From contig JARDYH010000002.1 in the NCBI GenBank assembly GCA_029215795.1, positions 271,878,310 through 271,942,309 of the forward strand: DNA of 64,000 nt, given 5' to 3'. The stretch is from Anniella stebbinsi. Lineage: Eukaryota; Chordata; Lepidosauria; Squamata; Anniellidae. Within the stretch, counting starts at the first letter, position 1. Each line of letters starts with the position of its first letter. The notes beneath the pieces were generated by a model. It was given only the letters and a program-made list of their open reading frames with translations. It was not told where the DNA came from and did no database searches. The position numbers were made by a program, and so were the translations under genes. Positions 1-10,654 of this stretch are shown one piece after another.

Positions 1-596
1 ACTGACATTCTTTCCATTTCAGCCACTTGGTAGGCTTTAATCAATCTTCCTTTCTCCTCTGGGCCAGGGTCTTGTATTTGATTTCCTATGCCTTGCAAAG
101 ATCGTTTTAGTAGCTATGAGCATATTAAGTACAAAATACTATCCTTAGCTTTAATAAATATCCTCCCCCAATAGACACAGGTTCTTTTCTAAGTACATAC
201 CCAGTAATGCTATCTATAATTCTGATCACTATTTCCCAGCACATAATAGCCTGGAGCATTCCCCATAGACATGTATAAAATCTACATCAGCCATTCTGCG
301 TTTCCAGCAACTGAATATTAACCTTATAAATCCTATTTAGATTGTTTTAAATGCGAAATATAACAAAAACATTATTTTACATTGTTCTTCTTTTAGATTC
401 ACGGTGTAAATTTGTAGTTTGATAGATGTCTTTCCTCCTCTAAAGTGTTGTATCCTTCCCAACCGTTCTGTGCCATTGAATGCAGTACTGATTCTTCCTT
501 CCTTGTATTAATTCAAGTATTTCATCAAATAACCATGAAATAGCCTTCTGCTCTTTAGATGTTATTCATATTTCCCACTTTTGATAGCTCTTCAGT
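1..596. other. unassigned AT-rich sequence
   Basis: No gene, repeat family or RNA that I recognise. The sequence is AT-rich and unique-looking. Confidence 0.4.
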
Positions 597-682
597 GTGC
601 AATCCTAAGCATGTTGACTCAGAAGTAAGGCCTACTGAATTTGATGGGATTTACACTCAGGTATGTGTGTATAAGATTGCAG
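597..682. repeat. short palindromic repeat (GCAATCCTA type)
   Basis: Ends are inverted (TGCAATCCTAAGCATG against TGTATAAGATTGCAG) around a centre with the AGAAGTAAGGCCTACTGAA motif. Similar pieces occur at 5111-5198, 28449-28524, 31459-31538, 39705-39755 and 53428-53512. It looks like an old, tiny foldback element; family name unknown to me. Confidence 0.55.
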
Positions 683-720
683 CCCGAATCCATTTATTTT
701 GGTATAACATCTCATTCAAA

Positions 721-905
721 GAACATAGGAAGCTGCTATATACGGAGTCAGACCTGTGATCCATATAGCCCAGTATTGTCAACACTGTCTGATATGGCCC
801 TCTGGGGATTCAGGCCGGATTCTTTCCTAGCCCTTCCTGGAGTTGATGGGGTTCGAATCTGGACTTTGTACATGCAAAGCAAGTACTCTTCCACTGAGCT
901 ACAGT
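721..905 (-). mobile_element. tRNA-derived SINE
   Basis: Read on the minus strand the element starts with a tRNA-like head. A box-A-like TAGCTCAGTGG lies at 891-901, followed by GAGTACTTGCTTTGCATG and a box-B-like AGATTCGAACCCC near 849-861. The spacing matches an internal RNA polymerase III promoter derived from a tRNA, probably tRNA-Ala(TGC)-like because of the TTTGCAT anticodon-loop region. The tail ends near 721. Several substitutions relative to a functional tRNA head suggest an old copy. Confidence 0.7.
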
Positions 906-1375
906 CTGAAAACAAAACATGGGCCTTTGCCCAGATCCCCCCTTGATATAAATTAATTGTATGTTATTACAGCACTATGACTATCAGTATATTCAAATCT
1001 ATACATGTTTAGCTTCAAGCACAATTCAAACATTCCAAAATATTTATCCGTCTTAAAATTAACTTGGTGCATCACAGAGGTAAAGGGGAAATAGCAAGGC
1101 TGCATTTAGTACTGTAATTATTCAGTGTTTTCAGAATTTGATCTATCAATGATCACTCGGCTGAATGTTGTTACTCTCTGTTCTGTTGTATCCATGGTAA
1201 TTATAATGCCAAAGTTATTTCCCAGCAGGGTCAAACTGTCTTGCTATCCATGCCGTTTGAGCAATTTCATAGGCCACTAAAGTATGTAGTACAGCCCAGT
1301 CCTCTCCTTCCATTTGTTTTTAACCCCATGGTTGGTCAGCTTTTTAGGCTGCAGTTTGAGACACCAGCCTTCTCC
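906..1375. other. unassigned sequence
   Basis: AT-rich; nothing recognised. Confidence 0.4.
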
Positions 1376-1500
1376 AAGCTGGTTCCCTCCAGATATTTTG
1401 GATGTCAACTCCCATCAGCCATAGCCAACATGGCCAATGGTCAAGAATGCTGGGAGTTGTAGTCCAAATCATCTGAGGGCACCAGCTTGGGGAAAGCTGC
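1376..1500. repeat. palindromic ACTCCCATCA-type repeat
   Basis: Left arm CTCCAGATATTTTGGATG then AACTCCCATCAGCC; right arm GCTGGGAGTTGTAGTCCAAA then CATCTGAGGGCACCAGC. The arms are imperfect reverse complements, giving a foldback of about 120 bp. Related copies are at 4573-4678, 34172-34280, 49468-49570, 50994-51112 and 58930-59040. Confidence 0.6.
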
Positions 1501-1637
1501 TATACACCATGGGTGGGGAATCATTTGCACCTCAAGGATACATTCCCTCGTGGGTAACGGTCTGGCTAGTGATGAGCAGGCTAAAGCCTCAAGTGGGTAG
1601 GGCCAACTCATATATTCTCCCCATTCACACATGCACA

Positions 1638-1742
1638 CAGGCCAGATCTACACCAAGCAGGGTAGAACACTTTGAAAGTGGTTCGGAAACGGTATATGGA
1701 GTGTGTCATGGGCCCCAACAGTTGCCAAAACCGCTATAAAGA
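1638..1742 (-). mobile_element. MITE fragment, ATCTACAC-ended family
   Basis: Begins GGCCAGATCTACACC and carries the family core GGGCCCCAACAGTTG, ending in an internal CCGCTATAAAG motif. The same core is in copies at 4031-4176, 19011-19160 and 34323-34475. This copy lacks the far terminus. Confidence 0.55.
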
Positions 1743-1874
1743 TCCTGCCCTTCAAACACACACACATGAACTTCTCCCCCTACATTAATTCACTGTGAAA
1801 AAAAGCTTCTCAGTGGAGTCAGCGGGAAGCTTGTTTTATTTTTATTTTTACCAAGCTGAATTGCAGGGGACAGG

Positions 1875-2072
1875 GGAGGCTGGTGGCTCAGATTTCAGAA
1901 GGGCTGTGAATCCTTTCTGGGTTTCAGCCAGAACCAGCCAAAACTCTAAAGGACCTATCCAAGGTGCTGAATAGGTCCAGCACCTTAGATAGCTCCTTTA
2001 GAGTTCTGGCTGGTTCTGACTGAAACCCAGAATGGATTCATAGCCCCACTGAAAATGGGGCCACCAGCCTCC
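1875..2072. repeat. 198-bp foldback element
   Basis: Outer ends GGAGGCTGGTGGC and GCCACCAGCCTCC are inverted repeats, and the similarity runs almost to the centre: TCTGGGTTTCAG at about 1915 pairs with CTGAAACCCAGA at about 2020, and CTAAAGGA pairs with TCCTTTAG. A one-arm relative lies at 32880-32990. No open frame; probably a MITE. Confidence 0.65.
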
Positions 2073-2699
2073 ACTATAGGGGGTGCTTTTGGAGTGCTTG
2101 CAGTGCTAGGAGAGGGAAGGGTTAAGTGTTCCCATTCCAGCACTGACGCCCCAAGTTGCCTCCCTTAGCTATTTGGCTTGGCTCCACTGGGAGGCTTTTT
2201 CCCTAGCTTAACTGCTGGAGGGCGGTGGGTAGTGGGGAGGCCCCATAGGCTGCTAGTGGCCATGGGCCACTGGCTCCCAGTCCTGCTATGCACACTGACC
2301 TGAAAGCACATCCCATTGAACTGAAATAGACATGCATAGGAATGTGTTGTGAGACACAAAAACTGGTGAAAATAAATATAAAGTATTTTACAAATTTTAA
2401 TTGAGAACATTCTTCTCAGCCAAGTTAATTTAAGGGGTTTCTACCTATCCATTTTCAATATTTCCAATCACTGGTTTATAATTATCCCGCTTTAATTTTC
2501 CCAAGTCTTCACACAACTATATTCCTAGATACATTGGTTTCTCACTGCATTTTACATTGAAATAGCTGTTCATTCCTTGCCTTAAATTTCTGTTGAAAAA
2601 TAATCTCAACTATTCTGATTTGTTTTTATTTACTTTGTGAAACAAACAAACAAACAAACTTATTCTATTATTCTACAATAAAAATAAAATTTATATCAT
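2073..2699. other. unassigned sequence with short (AAAC)n
   Basis: Nothing recognised apart from a short (AAAC)n run near 2641-2659. Confidence 0.4.
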
Positions 2700-3190
2700 A
2701 TTATGGCCACTGATCAAAGGGTTGGATCCAGATGGGGAAAGCAAATCTATGGCCCCAAGACAGAATCTGAGGGTGGGGCACAGGATAATTTGGATTGCTG
2801 GATCTGAGCTCAGAGACAGAGATCTGATCTTGGACCCAGGAATCCAAGCTCCTTGCCTCCTCCCCCCTCGCAGCCAGTGTGGCGAGAGCTGTGTTGGTTG
2901 CCTCTCTGAGCTCGCAAAAGCGACCATGGAGAGGAGGGGAAAGGGGTGGTTCTGTGGGTGGGGAGGGGACTGAGGAAGCGGGGATATGAACTATCCCCAG
3001 CCCTCCCCAACCTCCTTCCTTCCCACTCTGCAGAGCCCTAGCTAGATGGGCAAAAAGCCTGTCTAGCAAAAATGCAGAATGGGAGAACTGTGGAGGAAGA
3101 TCACTTCTGCACTCTTCCCGCTCTGCATAGGATGCCCGTCAGCCTCTGAGTCCGGAGGCTGACAGGCATCTGTACATGATTGTACCCTTA
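2700..3190. repeat. G/C-rich dispersed repeat, possible
   Basis: Shares CTAGATGGG, TCTAGCA, CTCTGCAT and CTCCCCAACCTCC-like blocks with 12640-12900 and 14850-15300, sometimes on the opposite strand. I read this as an old interspersed repeat of unknown type. Confidence 0.35.
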
Positions 3191-3199
3191 GTCTTCGAG

Positions 3200-4030
3200 T
3201 AGACACATGGAAATTTATAGGACAACTTAGTCTCACCTAACTTAGTTCCATAGATTTCCATGAATTTCCATGGATCTATTCTAAACACAACTAAGTCTGG
3301 AGCCAGCCCATAATGTTATCAACATATAAACAAGATCATAAATGTTCATCTCAGCTCTTCTTTCTCTCTCTATCATAATACTTTTTAATTTGTGTAGCTA
3401 GATGTTCGTTTGCTAGTGCGAAGAAAAGTACTGAGAAGATAAATTATGCAAAATCGTATTATTTGCATAATTTTTTATACGTCACAAAGTCCTGCGTTTC
3501 GTGACACAGAAGTTGGATTGCCTGGCTGTGGAATTGTCATTAAAACCGAAAATAAAATACAGCCCTGTCTCCACAAAGCACTGGAGAAAATACCCTAGTC
3601 TGACAGCTTGTAAGGATGCAGCCCATGAAAATTAGATGTCGTGGTATCCAAATTACTTTCACACATCATTAATTACTGGATAGATATAGTGTTTCTGGGG
3701 CAACTGTATTTGTGAATTCAATAAACATGGCATGTGCTGATATTCGAGCATTTAATTTCAGCCTATGACAATCTGGATGATAATCTTGCCTCATGTTTAC
3801 TGATGGCTTCCATTGGGATATCTGATGGACACTAATGATCCCTTTAGTTAAACACACGGAGCAGATATTACTGCTACAAACAACATGGAGTGGCACTCTT
3901 GTTTGCAATAATCCTCATGCTTGAGAAGTTAAAAAAAGGAGATGTTGTTTTATCAGTGACTGAACAGCAAACTTCGGTGCGTTTGTCTGTTATAACAACC
4001 TTTCAACATTCTTTTGTAACTCATGCCTAA
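3200..4030. other. unassigned; octamer-like motifs at 3440-3475
   Basis: Mostly unique. Around 3444-3472 there are two near octamer sites, AATTATGCAAAAT and TTATTTGCATAATT, in inverted arrangement. A conserved regulatory block is possible but unproven. Confidence 0.25.
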
Positions 4031-4176
4031 GGGCGGATCTACACTGCTGCTTTAAAGTGCTTCATAACAGTAGTGACAACTGTTTTGGAGTGTGTCCTGG
4101 GCCCCAACAGTTGTCACTACTGTTATAAAGCGGTTTAAAGTGGTTTATAACAGTACAGACAACTGTTGGGGCCCAG
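4031..4176. mobile_element. MITE, ATCTACAC-ended family
   Basis: Starts GGGCGGATCTACACTGCTGC and contains GGGCCCCAACAGTTGTC followed by its reverse complement form GACAACTGTTGGGGCCC at 4159-4175. The centre is therefore a local inverted repeat. Same family as 19011-19160. Confidence 0.55.
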
Positions 4177-4277
4177 ATTGTTGTCTGATTGCCATGTGGC
4201 ATGATAACATAACATTGTCACTTGCATTTTCTCCAGTGTTTTGTGGAGACCATTTGGGATATGAACAGGGATGTGCT

Positions 4278-4308
4278 TTATTATTATTATTATTATTATT
4301 ATTATTGA
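4278..4308. repeat. (TTA)n microsatellite
   Basis: About ten TTA/ATT units. Confidence 0.9.
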
Positions 4309-4572
4309 TGAAAATTCTGCACCCAGCCAATCCAACTTCTGTGCCACGAAAAGCCAGATTTTGTGATGTGGGGGAAAATATGAAAATTCTATAATTTTGC
4401 ATAATTTATATTCTCTGTTATGCAATTTTCACTGTTTTACATTGTTTTGCTTTATCTCACCATAGGAGACTCAAGGACACTGAAGTCCCAACCCAATCCC
4501 AGAAAATCTTATCCAGAGTCACTGTTCAGCATCAGGCAGGTACCATGGTACAGGAGTAACTTGTTCTAGGTT

Positions 4573-4678
4573 AGCCCTGCCCATCCTGGTGCCCTCCAGA
4601 TGTGTTGAACTCCCTATCCAGCTGGAATGATGGGAATTGTAGTCCAATAGGTTGGCGCCAGGTTGGGGAAGGCTGTTC
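4573..4678. repeat. palindromic ACTCCCATCA-type repeat
   Basis: GGTGCCCTCCAGATGTGTTG pairs with the downstream CCAATAGGTTGGCGCCAGG region, with ATGGGAATTGTAGTCCAA between. Same family as 1376-1500. Confidence 0.55.
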
Positions 4679-5110
4679 TCAGTGAAACTATTTCACAAAA
4701 ACATGGCTTATGTCTGAGGTTGGCATAATGTTTCCATGGTAAAGTTTTTTTTTTTAAAAAAATAAAACTTCTTTATTAATCCACATACCTCATTATGTTT
4801 GTAGAGGGTTTTAATCTCTTCTCTGAAAAAAACTCTCTTGCTGTATCAGGGAGAATTTGTTTTAAGGACTGGCACAGGCAGAATATCTTTGTCACTGTTG
4901 ATTCAGCATGCAATTGTTAAGATAAGTAAATGGTAGCAAGAAATGGAATATACTTTTGGTTCACTCGTGCTGAACTTATATGGGTGGTGTGTTACCATGA
5001 GGCGCACATGATAAATCTTAAAAATGTTGAAAATGTAAATTCTAATACAGATGAAAACAGCAGGCAGGCATCTGCTAGAGAACTGCTCTAGCAGCGGCAC
5101 AGTGGTTAAA
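4679..5110. other. unassigned sequence
   Basis: Nothing recognised. A possible box-A-like GCGGCACAGTGGTTAAAG at 5095-5112 is isolated. Confidence 0.35.
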
Positions 5111-5198
5111 GCTGCAATCTTGTACAAATGGACCTAAGGGTACGCCCCTCTGAACTCAATAGGACTGACTTCTGAGTAGGCATGCATAGGATTGCGCT
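5111..5198. repeat. short palindromic repeat (GCAATCCTA type)
   Basis: GCTGCAATCTTGTAC at the left against GCATAGGATTGCGCT at the right, with GACTTCTGAGTAGG inside. Same family as 597-682. Confidence 0.55.
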
Positions 5199-5616
5199 AG
5201 AGGCTATGAGCCAGCCAGTTCCAAATTCAAATATCAATGGGTGAGGTAAGAAGATCCAGCCCTACCCCATTTGTAATGTGGGGATAATAATACCGTGCAA
5301 AGAAATTTCCCTATAATATGTAAGCTGATTTACTGGGCCCATTTCCTCTCCTGTCCTCATGTTACAATATAGTTTCGACTATACGGTCCTTCAGGAGACT
5401 GTAATATGTCAATTGTAGTTTCTTCAATAGAGAACTTCAAGCTAGGCATAAAGTCTTTTATGAGTGGAGTCCACTATGATAGAGACCTATTTAACGAGTA
5501 GGGCTGGAGGTGAGCAACTCCAGAGAGTTGAAGATGCCTCAATGATTCCTCCTTCATCACTGATGAAAGAGGCATCACTGTTCATGGTGTGTACACCCAT
5601 CACTGTTGCCTCTGCT

Positions 5617-5700
5617 CAGGGCCGGCTCCAGGGTTTTGAGGGTCCTTGGGCAAGGAATCCTTAATAGGCCCCCTTCCTCAGTGAACCAACTTTCTCATCA
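5617..5700. repeat. dispersed repeat fragment (GGGCCGGCTCCAGG type)
   Basis: Shares GGTTTT, GGTCCTT and CCCTTCCTCAGTGAA-like blocks with 9026-9365, which contains the longer version. Family unknown. Confidence 0.4.
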
Positions 5701-5812
5701 TCGTGACACCACATCAGCTTCTCTTTGTCATTAATCTCTTTGTCAGTATTGCTCCCGCTTGCTTGCTTTATAGCTAGAGAATCATCGACCAGGTAGGCAA
5801 TAGTATCTACAG

Positions 5813-6069
5813 TAGGATGATCATATGGAAAGGAGGATAGGGCTCCTGATCTTTAACAGTTGTAGATGAAAAGGGAATTTCAGCAGGTTTCATTTGTATG
5901 CATGCAGAAACTCATGAAATTCCCTCTTCATCACAACAGTTAAAGCTGCAGGAGCCCTGCCCTCTTTTCTACCTGGTCACTGTAGCTATACTCTAGCTAT
6001 ACTACAGTGTCCAGATACAAAAGAGGGCAGGGCTCCTGCAGCTTTTACAGTTGTAATGAAGAGGGACTC
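5813..6069 (+). mobile_element. hAT-like foldback MITE-1, right end lost
   Basis: Left arm begins TAGGATGATCATATGG and reads through CTTTAACAGTTG to the internal terminus GGTCACTGTAG near 5981. The second arm restarts at about 6005 and stops inside GAAGAGGGACTC, so the outer right terminus is missing. Belongs to the family described at 14227-14545. Confidence 0.75.
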
Positions 6070-7316
6070 AAATGGCCGGCTTTAAATTATAGCCTTGAGG
6101 AGCAGAGGGAATGTAAGAAAACTGGGATGTACCTAACCCGCTTGCTCATTACATTAACCAGAAGTGAAAAAATTGGTTGGTCTAGAGAGGTCTAGGGGGC
6201 TTCGTAAGGCTTTCAAGATTGCTGCTGTGGAGAAATATAGACATATTCCCTATATTCTTAGGGGTATCCCCAGTATATAAAAAAGGCCCTTCTGTTTATT
6301 TCAAATTGGACCCTGAGGATCATATTACAGTATTTAACATTTGCATTTTTAGTTTTCCTTCTTTGAAGTTGTCTTGTTAGCTGAAGCATGGACAGAGATA
6401 CTTGATAGGGCTACAAGTATTAACTACAAAAAGTGAAGCAGTTCATTTTTCCTGGTCAGTTGGCAACCCAACAGAGCAGATAAAGATCAGGATCAGATAA
6501 AGAAAGCTTACCTGGCAAATGGAAGATACACCATCCTTTTCTGATTTGCAAGTGTTAAACTGTATCCCTGTGCCTGTTGCCAGGGCTGGTCATTTCATGA
6601 AGCAACAGGAAGCGCTTGCTTCACGAGAAGATTCCAGGGAGTTTCCCCCCACCCCATTTTTTCATTATCTATCTCCGTGTGACATTAAAAAAGAGCTCCA
6701 ATGCAGAGTGGGGGGGGGAAGGGGAATTATTTTGTGCCTGGGAGTCTTAGTTCAAAACAGCTGGAGGGCACCGGGTTGGGGAAGTCTGATCTAAGGGCAG
6801 GAAAGATGTTTAGCTGTGGCTGGATTGTTCACACCCTGTGCTTTTAATCATCTGGAAAGGTCTGTAGATGTCTTTAGTGTTCACTGGAGGACACTTGCAG
6901 GCAGGTCACTTCAGCCAGGAGAGTGTGAAATGACAACAGGTCTGGAGCAATTACCGATTTTAATTGCCGCGAGTTGGACAAAACCCCTTTCCACCACCTG
7001 AGCAACAACTTAAAGCCCATCCACTTAGTTTAGAAGTGAAACATGACAAGATCGATGTCTCCCCTCCCTTGAGTAATAAGCGCAGATTCAATTTCATAAG
7101 GTGCAAGGAAACCGTGTGACAAATGCAAGATGAATAGAGGAGACACCTACTTACCAAGTGCCCAACAGGCCAAATCCTCTGTGTTAGAAAAGGAAAAAAG
7201 GCTTCCAAAAGAATTATGTGGTTAATTAAAATAAAAATCACACCTGATTTATCATTTCTGTAGGGAAAAGTCACAGGGAATGTCCTCCAAATAAGGTTTG
7301 CTTTCAAATGTGGACC
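6070..7316. other. unassigned sequence
   Basis: A palindrome-type fragment (GCTGGAGGGCACCGGGTTGG) lies near 6750. Nothing else recognised. Confidence 0.35.
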
Positions 7317-7767
7317 GAGGGCTCACCTACCCCTAAGGGTGTAGAGGGAGGGAGGGGGGAGGATTGCAGACTTACCTGCTTCCACGATCCTCCCGCAGCA
7401 TCTAGACGGCTGTGCAATGTCCCTCTTCCCTTCTGGGATGTTGAGGGTGCCATTTTTTTAACAGGAGCCATGGCCCTGATCCGATCTGGTGAAAAAAAGG
7501 TAAGAACCCCCCCACTAAACCCTGCACCCTGCCATCCTGGGGATGGCAGGGTGCCCCCCCTGGGCACGGAGCCACCCCTCGCAGTTCTGTGCTGGTTTCA
7601 CAACCCGGGAGTGCGCACCACACCAGCTGCGGTCCTCGGGATCTTCCCGGGACTGTGGAAAAACCGGGCTATCCCCAATTTCCGTTATCCTGGGGTCATC
7701 CCTAGGTCATCCCCAGTTGATTCTGGGAAGACCCCGGGATAAAGGGCTGGTGTAAACATGGCCCAAG
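7317..7767. mobile_element. possible DNA-transposon relic (GGTGTAGAGGGAGG family)
   Basis: The left part, GGGTGTAGAGGGAGGGAGG, is shared with a shorter element at 41183-41307. The right end GGTGTAAACATGGCCC resembles the right end GGTGTAGAAAAGGCCC of that element. An internal G/C-rich stretch has a local inverted repeat (CCTGCCATCCTGG / GGATGGCAGGG). Open frames here reflect base composition. No transposase similarity seen. Confidence 0.4.
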
Positions 7768-8172
7768 TAAAACTTCCCCTATCCGTAAGTGAAGGGGTGA
7801 GGAAGAGGGAGCTGGGAGCTGGGAGCTGCAGAAGGAGGCACTGCTGGTTTCTGCGGTTCTTCCAGCTGCCTCAGACTTTAGTCTGGCCTATCTCTTATAG
7901 ACCACATGAGAAATCCTAGAAGTTGATCTGGCTTTGACTTTCAGATGGGCATCAGGACTACTGTTGCTGTTTGCAGCTGCTTTAAACTCCAGCTTCCCTG
8001 ACTGGGCTTGAATCAGGAGCAGTCACATCTGAGCAACAGAAATATGACTTCTGAAATTTGCCCACTGGCATGGGGGTTGATCACAGCTCCTGTACTGTAG
8101 GTTTCCATTCCTCCCAGAGGAGGAGGGAGTCCCTGGAGTCTGGGCCAGCTGTTACCAAAATGTTGCCTGTGT
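7768..8172. other. unassigned sequence
   Basis: Nothing recognised. Confidence 0.35.
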
Positions 8173-8262
8173 AGTTTTGTGCTCATCTGAGTCTGGGCTG
8201 GTGTTGCTATTGGAGATCGTGGAGAACTCATGGGCAGCCCAGACTCAGATGAGCACAAAACT
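8173..8262. repeat. perfect 28-bp inverted repeat
   Basis: Arms at 8173-8200 and 8235-8262 are exact reverse complements (core TGAGTCTGGGCTG / CAGCCCAGACTCA) separated by 34 bp. The arm sequence GAGTCTGGG recurs just outside at 8263-8272. No known element identified. Confidence 0.8.
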
Positions 8263-8644
8263 GAGTCTGGGGTCAAGGTGCAGCAAAAATGATGCATTGC
8301 TGTGTTGACCCATACACAGTATTACTTATTAAATGCCCCATTATTAAGAGTTTGAGCAAACAATTATTACCTTGCTGTGATTCTTTAATTCTGGGGTCTA
8401 CGGCATGGTGTTCATAGGCTGCAATGTGCCTATGGACACCTCTGTTGGTGCCCGCCAGGCTCCCTGCTCCTCCTTTTTTTATTTCTTAATTTCTTTTAAA
8501 AATATATTTTTATTGGAGATGCTGGCATCCTGCAAAGCAAAATGCTGCCCTCCAGCTCTATCTTTTTTGGGGTTCAAAAGAGTAGTCTTGTGTTTTGAAG
8601 CACAGCCCCTCCTTTGCCTTGTACTTAAGTCCTTGGACAGGTTC

Positions 8645-8675
<31 letters not shown>

Positions 8676-9025
8676 TTTTTAGTCTTATCAGTTTGTCTTC
8701 TGGGAAATGAGAGTGACTGGCCATGTCCACCATTGGCAATCAGTTTATGAATGGGCAAGTTGCCCCTGGAAGCCAGCTTATCAGAGTGCTCATGACACAC
8801 TCTCAAAATTCCAAATATGCCCACCAACCAAAAAAGATTGGGGATGGGGAACATCTGAGGGTTAGAGTAGGCTGCTGATAAAAATCTGTGTGTGTGGACA
8901 CAGGTTGCCCACAGAGTTGGGTTCAGGATAACTGGTTGTGGAAGCAGACTCTGTGGAGCCTGTAGAGTTGGGGAGTCAAGTGGAAGGAAGGTCAAAGGAA
9001 CTCAATGATAACAGAGAAAGGGGCC
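8263..9025. other. unassigned sequence with (TTTC)n
   Basis: A (TTTC)n microsatellite occupies about 8645-8675. The long open frames across it are lysine/glutamate-rich artefacts of the repeat. Otherwise nothing recognised. Confidence 0.4.
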
Positions 9026-9365
9026 CAGCAGCAATGCTGGCTTCAGGTTTTTGGAAGGTCCTTATGCAAGACACCCTCAATGGGCCTCCCTCTCTCAGTG
9101 GATATACATTCTTACCACCATTGTCATGAGCTCCTCTCTCCTCTCTTGGCAAGTACAGAACCCATGAGCAAGTAGGCAGTGGTATCTCCTCCTCCTCCTC
9201 CTTCTCACCATTGCCATTGCCTGGGTCAAAGTAAGAGGCAGGTAAACAAGCAGGTTGCAGTGGTGAAGAGGAGGAGCAAGTCAGGGGCTCTTGAAAGTGG
9301 GCCCCTGCTGGAGTATATGGGCCCTCAGGAAGTGCCCAATCATGCCTACTCTTGACACCGGCCCT
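9026..9365. repeat. dispersed repeat (GGTTTTTGGAAGGTCC type)
   Basis: Shares its left part with 5617-5700 and ends TTGACACCGGCCCTGCCC. A (CTC)n stretch at 9187-9203 is internal. Family unknown. Confidence 0.4.
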
Positions 9366-10014
9366 GCCCAGAAGCACGAAGCATGTAAAAATAGATGGCT
9401 ATTCTAATCGTGAGAGGGGTTTATATCCAAAGGTATCAGAAAGATTGATCCACATACAATTCATTTATGCAAGTTTAGCAATTTCATGCAAGGAGCTCAA
9501 AAGAACTCTCTCATGCCTTCCTCTGTATCTGTCCCCCCCCCCCCCCGAAACAAGAGACAAACTTTCACATGCCTTACAGGAGGGAATGCATTGTACAAGC
9601 AATCTAATTTGTATTGTGTTGGCTAATTATCATAATGGGACGCATTGAACAATGGTTTGTGTTCTCCTCCTGCAGTATATATAATACAGGGTGAGCTCCT
9701 CAGGCACTCTCATTTGCTTTCCAAGCCGCAATCACTTCTTGGTAGTTAAATAAGCCAACAAATAATCTGTCAATCTTGGTGGCTGCAAAGAAAAAGCACT
9801 CATTGTTTTAATCAATTGTATCTTTTAACTCAAGCCAAAGAAAGAGGCCCGTCAAGCTGGTAGCTCGGGGTGGAGTGGGGTTTCCAAAGCATTTTGAAGT
9901 GCCACAAAGACAGATAAGGCTAAAAACTGAGGTGATTGGATTTTGGTACCCACCAGGAAGCCATGTTCATCATAATATGGCAGCCGCCTCGGTTATAGCT
10001 GGCTCAGTGCATGC
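9366..10014. other. unassigned sequence
   Basis: Contains a poly-C run at about 9533-9546. The part around 9560-9880 looks unique and A/T-rich. No exon recognised. Confidence 0.35.
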
Positions 10015-10457
10015 TATCTATTATTATTATTATTTACACGTATATACTGCCCCATAGCCGAAGCTCTCTGGGTGGTTTACAAAAATTAAAAGATTTAACA
10101 CTAAAAAGTCAATATAAAAAATTTAAAACCATAAACATAAAACAGCTGACATTAAAACACTTCAAAACATTTTAACTGTTAAGCCTGGCCACAATGTCAA
10201 TCAAAACCTCAACTTGAGCTGTTAAAATGCCTAGGAGAAAAGAAAAGTTTTGAACTGGCGCCGAAAAGATAACAGTGTTGGCGCCAGGCGGGCCTCATCA
10301 GGGAGATCATTCCATAATTGAGGGGCCACCACAGAGAAGGCCCTCTCCCTTGTTGCCATCCTCCGAGCTTCCCTCGGAGTAAGCACCCAGAGGAGGACCT
10401 TTGATGTTGAGAGTAGTGTACGGGTAGGTTCATGTCGGGAAAGGCGTTCCATCAGGT
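10015..10457 (-). mobile_element. L2-type LINE 3' end
   Basis: On the minus strand an open frame (10452 to 10231) encodes the C-terminal tail of the L2 pol protein, with ATRERAFSVVAPQLWNDLPD as the key block. A 3' UTR follows, ending GAGAGCTTCGGCTATGGGGC on the family consensus and then a (TAA)n tail at 10034-10015. Five-prime truncated; the same tail recurs at 39337-39713 and 56294-56760. Confidence 0.85.
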
Positions 10458-10654
10458 ATTAACTTCTATCATCCTGCTCAAGGATTTGCAAAAACCTGGA
10501 GCTTGTGCCGGCAACAACAGTGAACACGGCAATGTCCACGCATATTTGTGCCTTGGCAGCTGATGAGGTTTAGGTAGTCTTAGGCAAGGCATTAATGCTA
10601 GACTGGTCACTTATGTGGTGCCAAAGAAGGCAAAATGTATCACCATAATACTAA

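Noticed and set aside
721..905. A functional tRNA gene on the minus strand
   Set aside because: Only the promoter boxes are tRNA-like; acceptor and other stems do not form and a SINE body follows.
6960..7307. 115-codon minus-strand frame as a host gene
   Set aside because: No domain, no splice or conservation evidence; length is within chance for this much sequence.
8479..8995. Lys/Glu-rich reading frames of 86 and 145 codons
   Set aside because: The charged tract is simply a translated (TTTC)n microsatellite.
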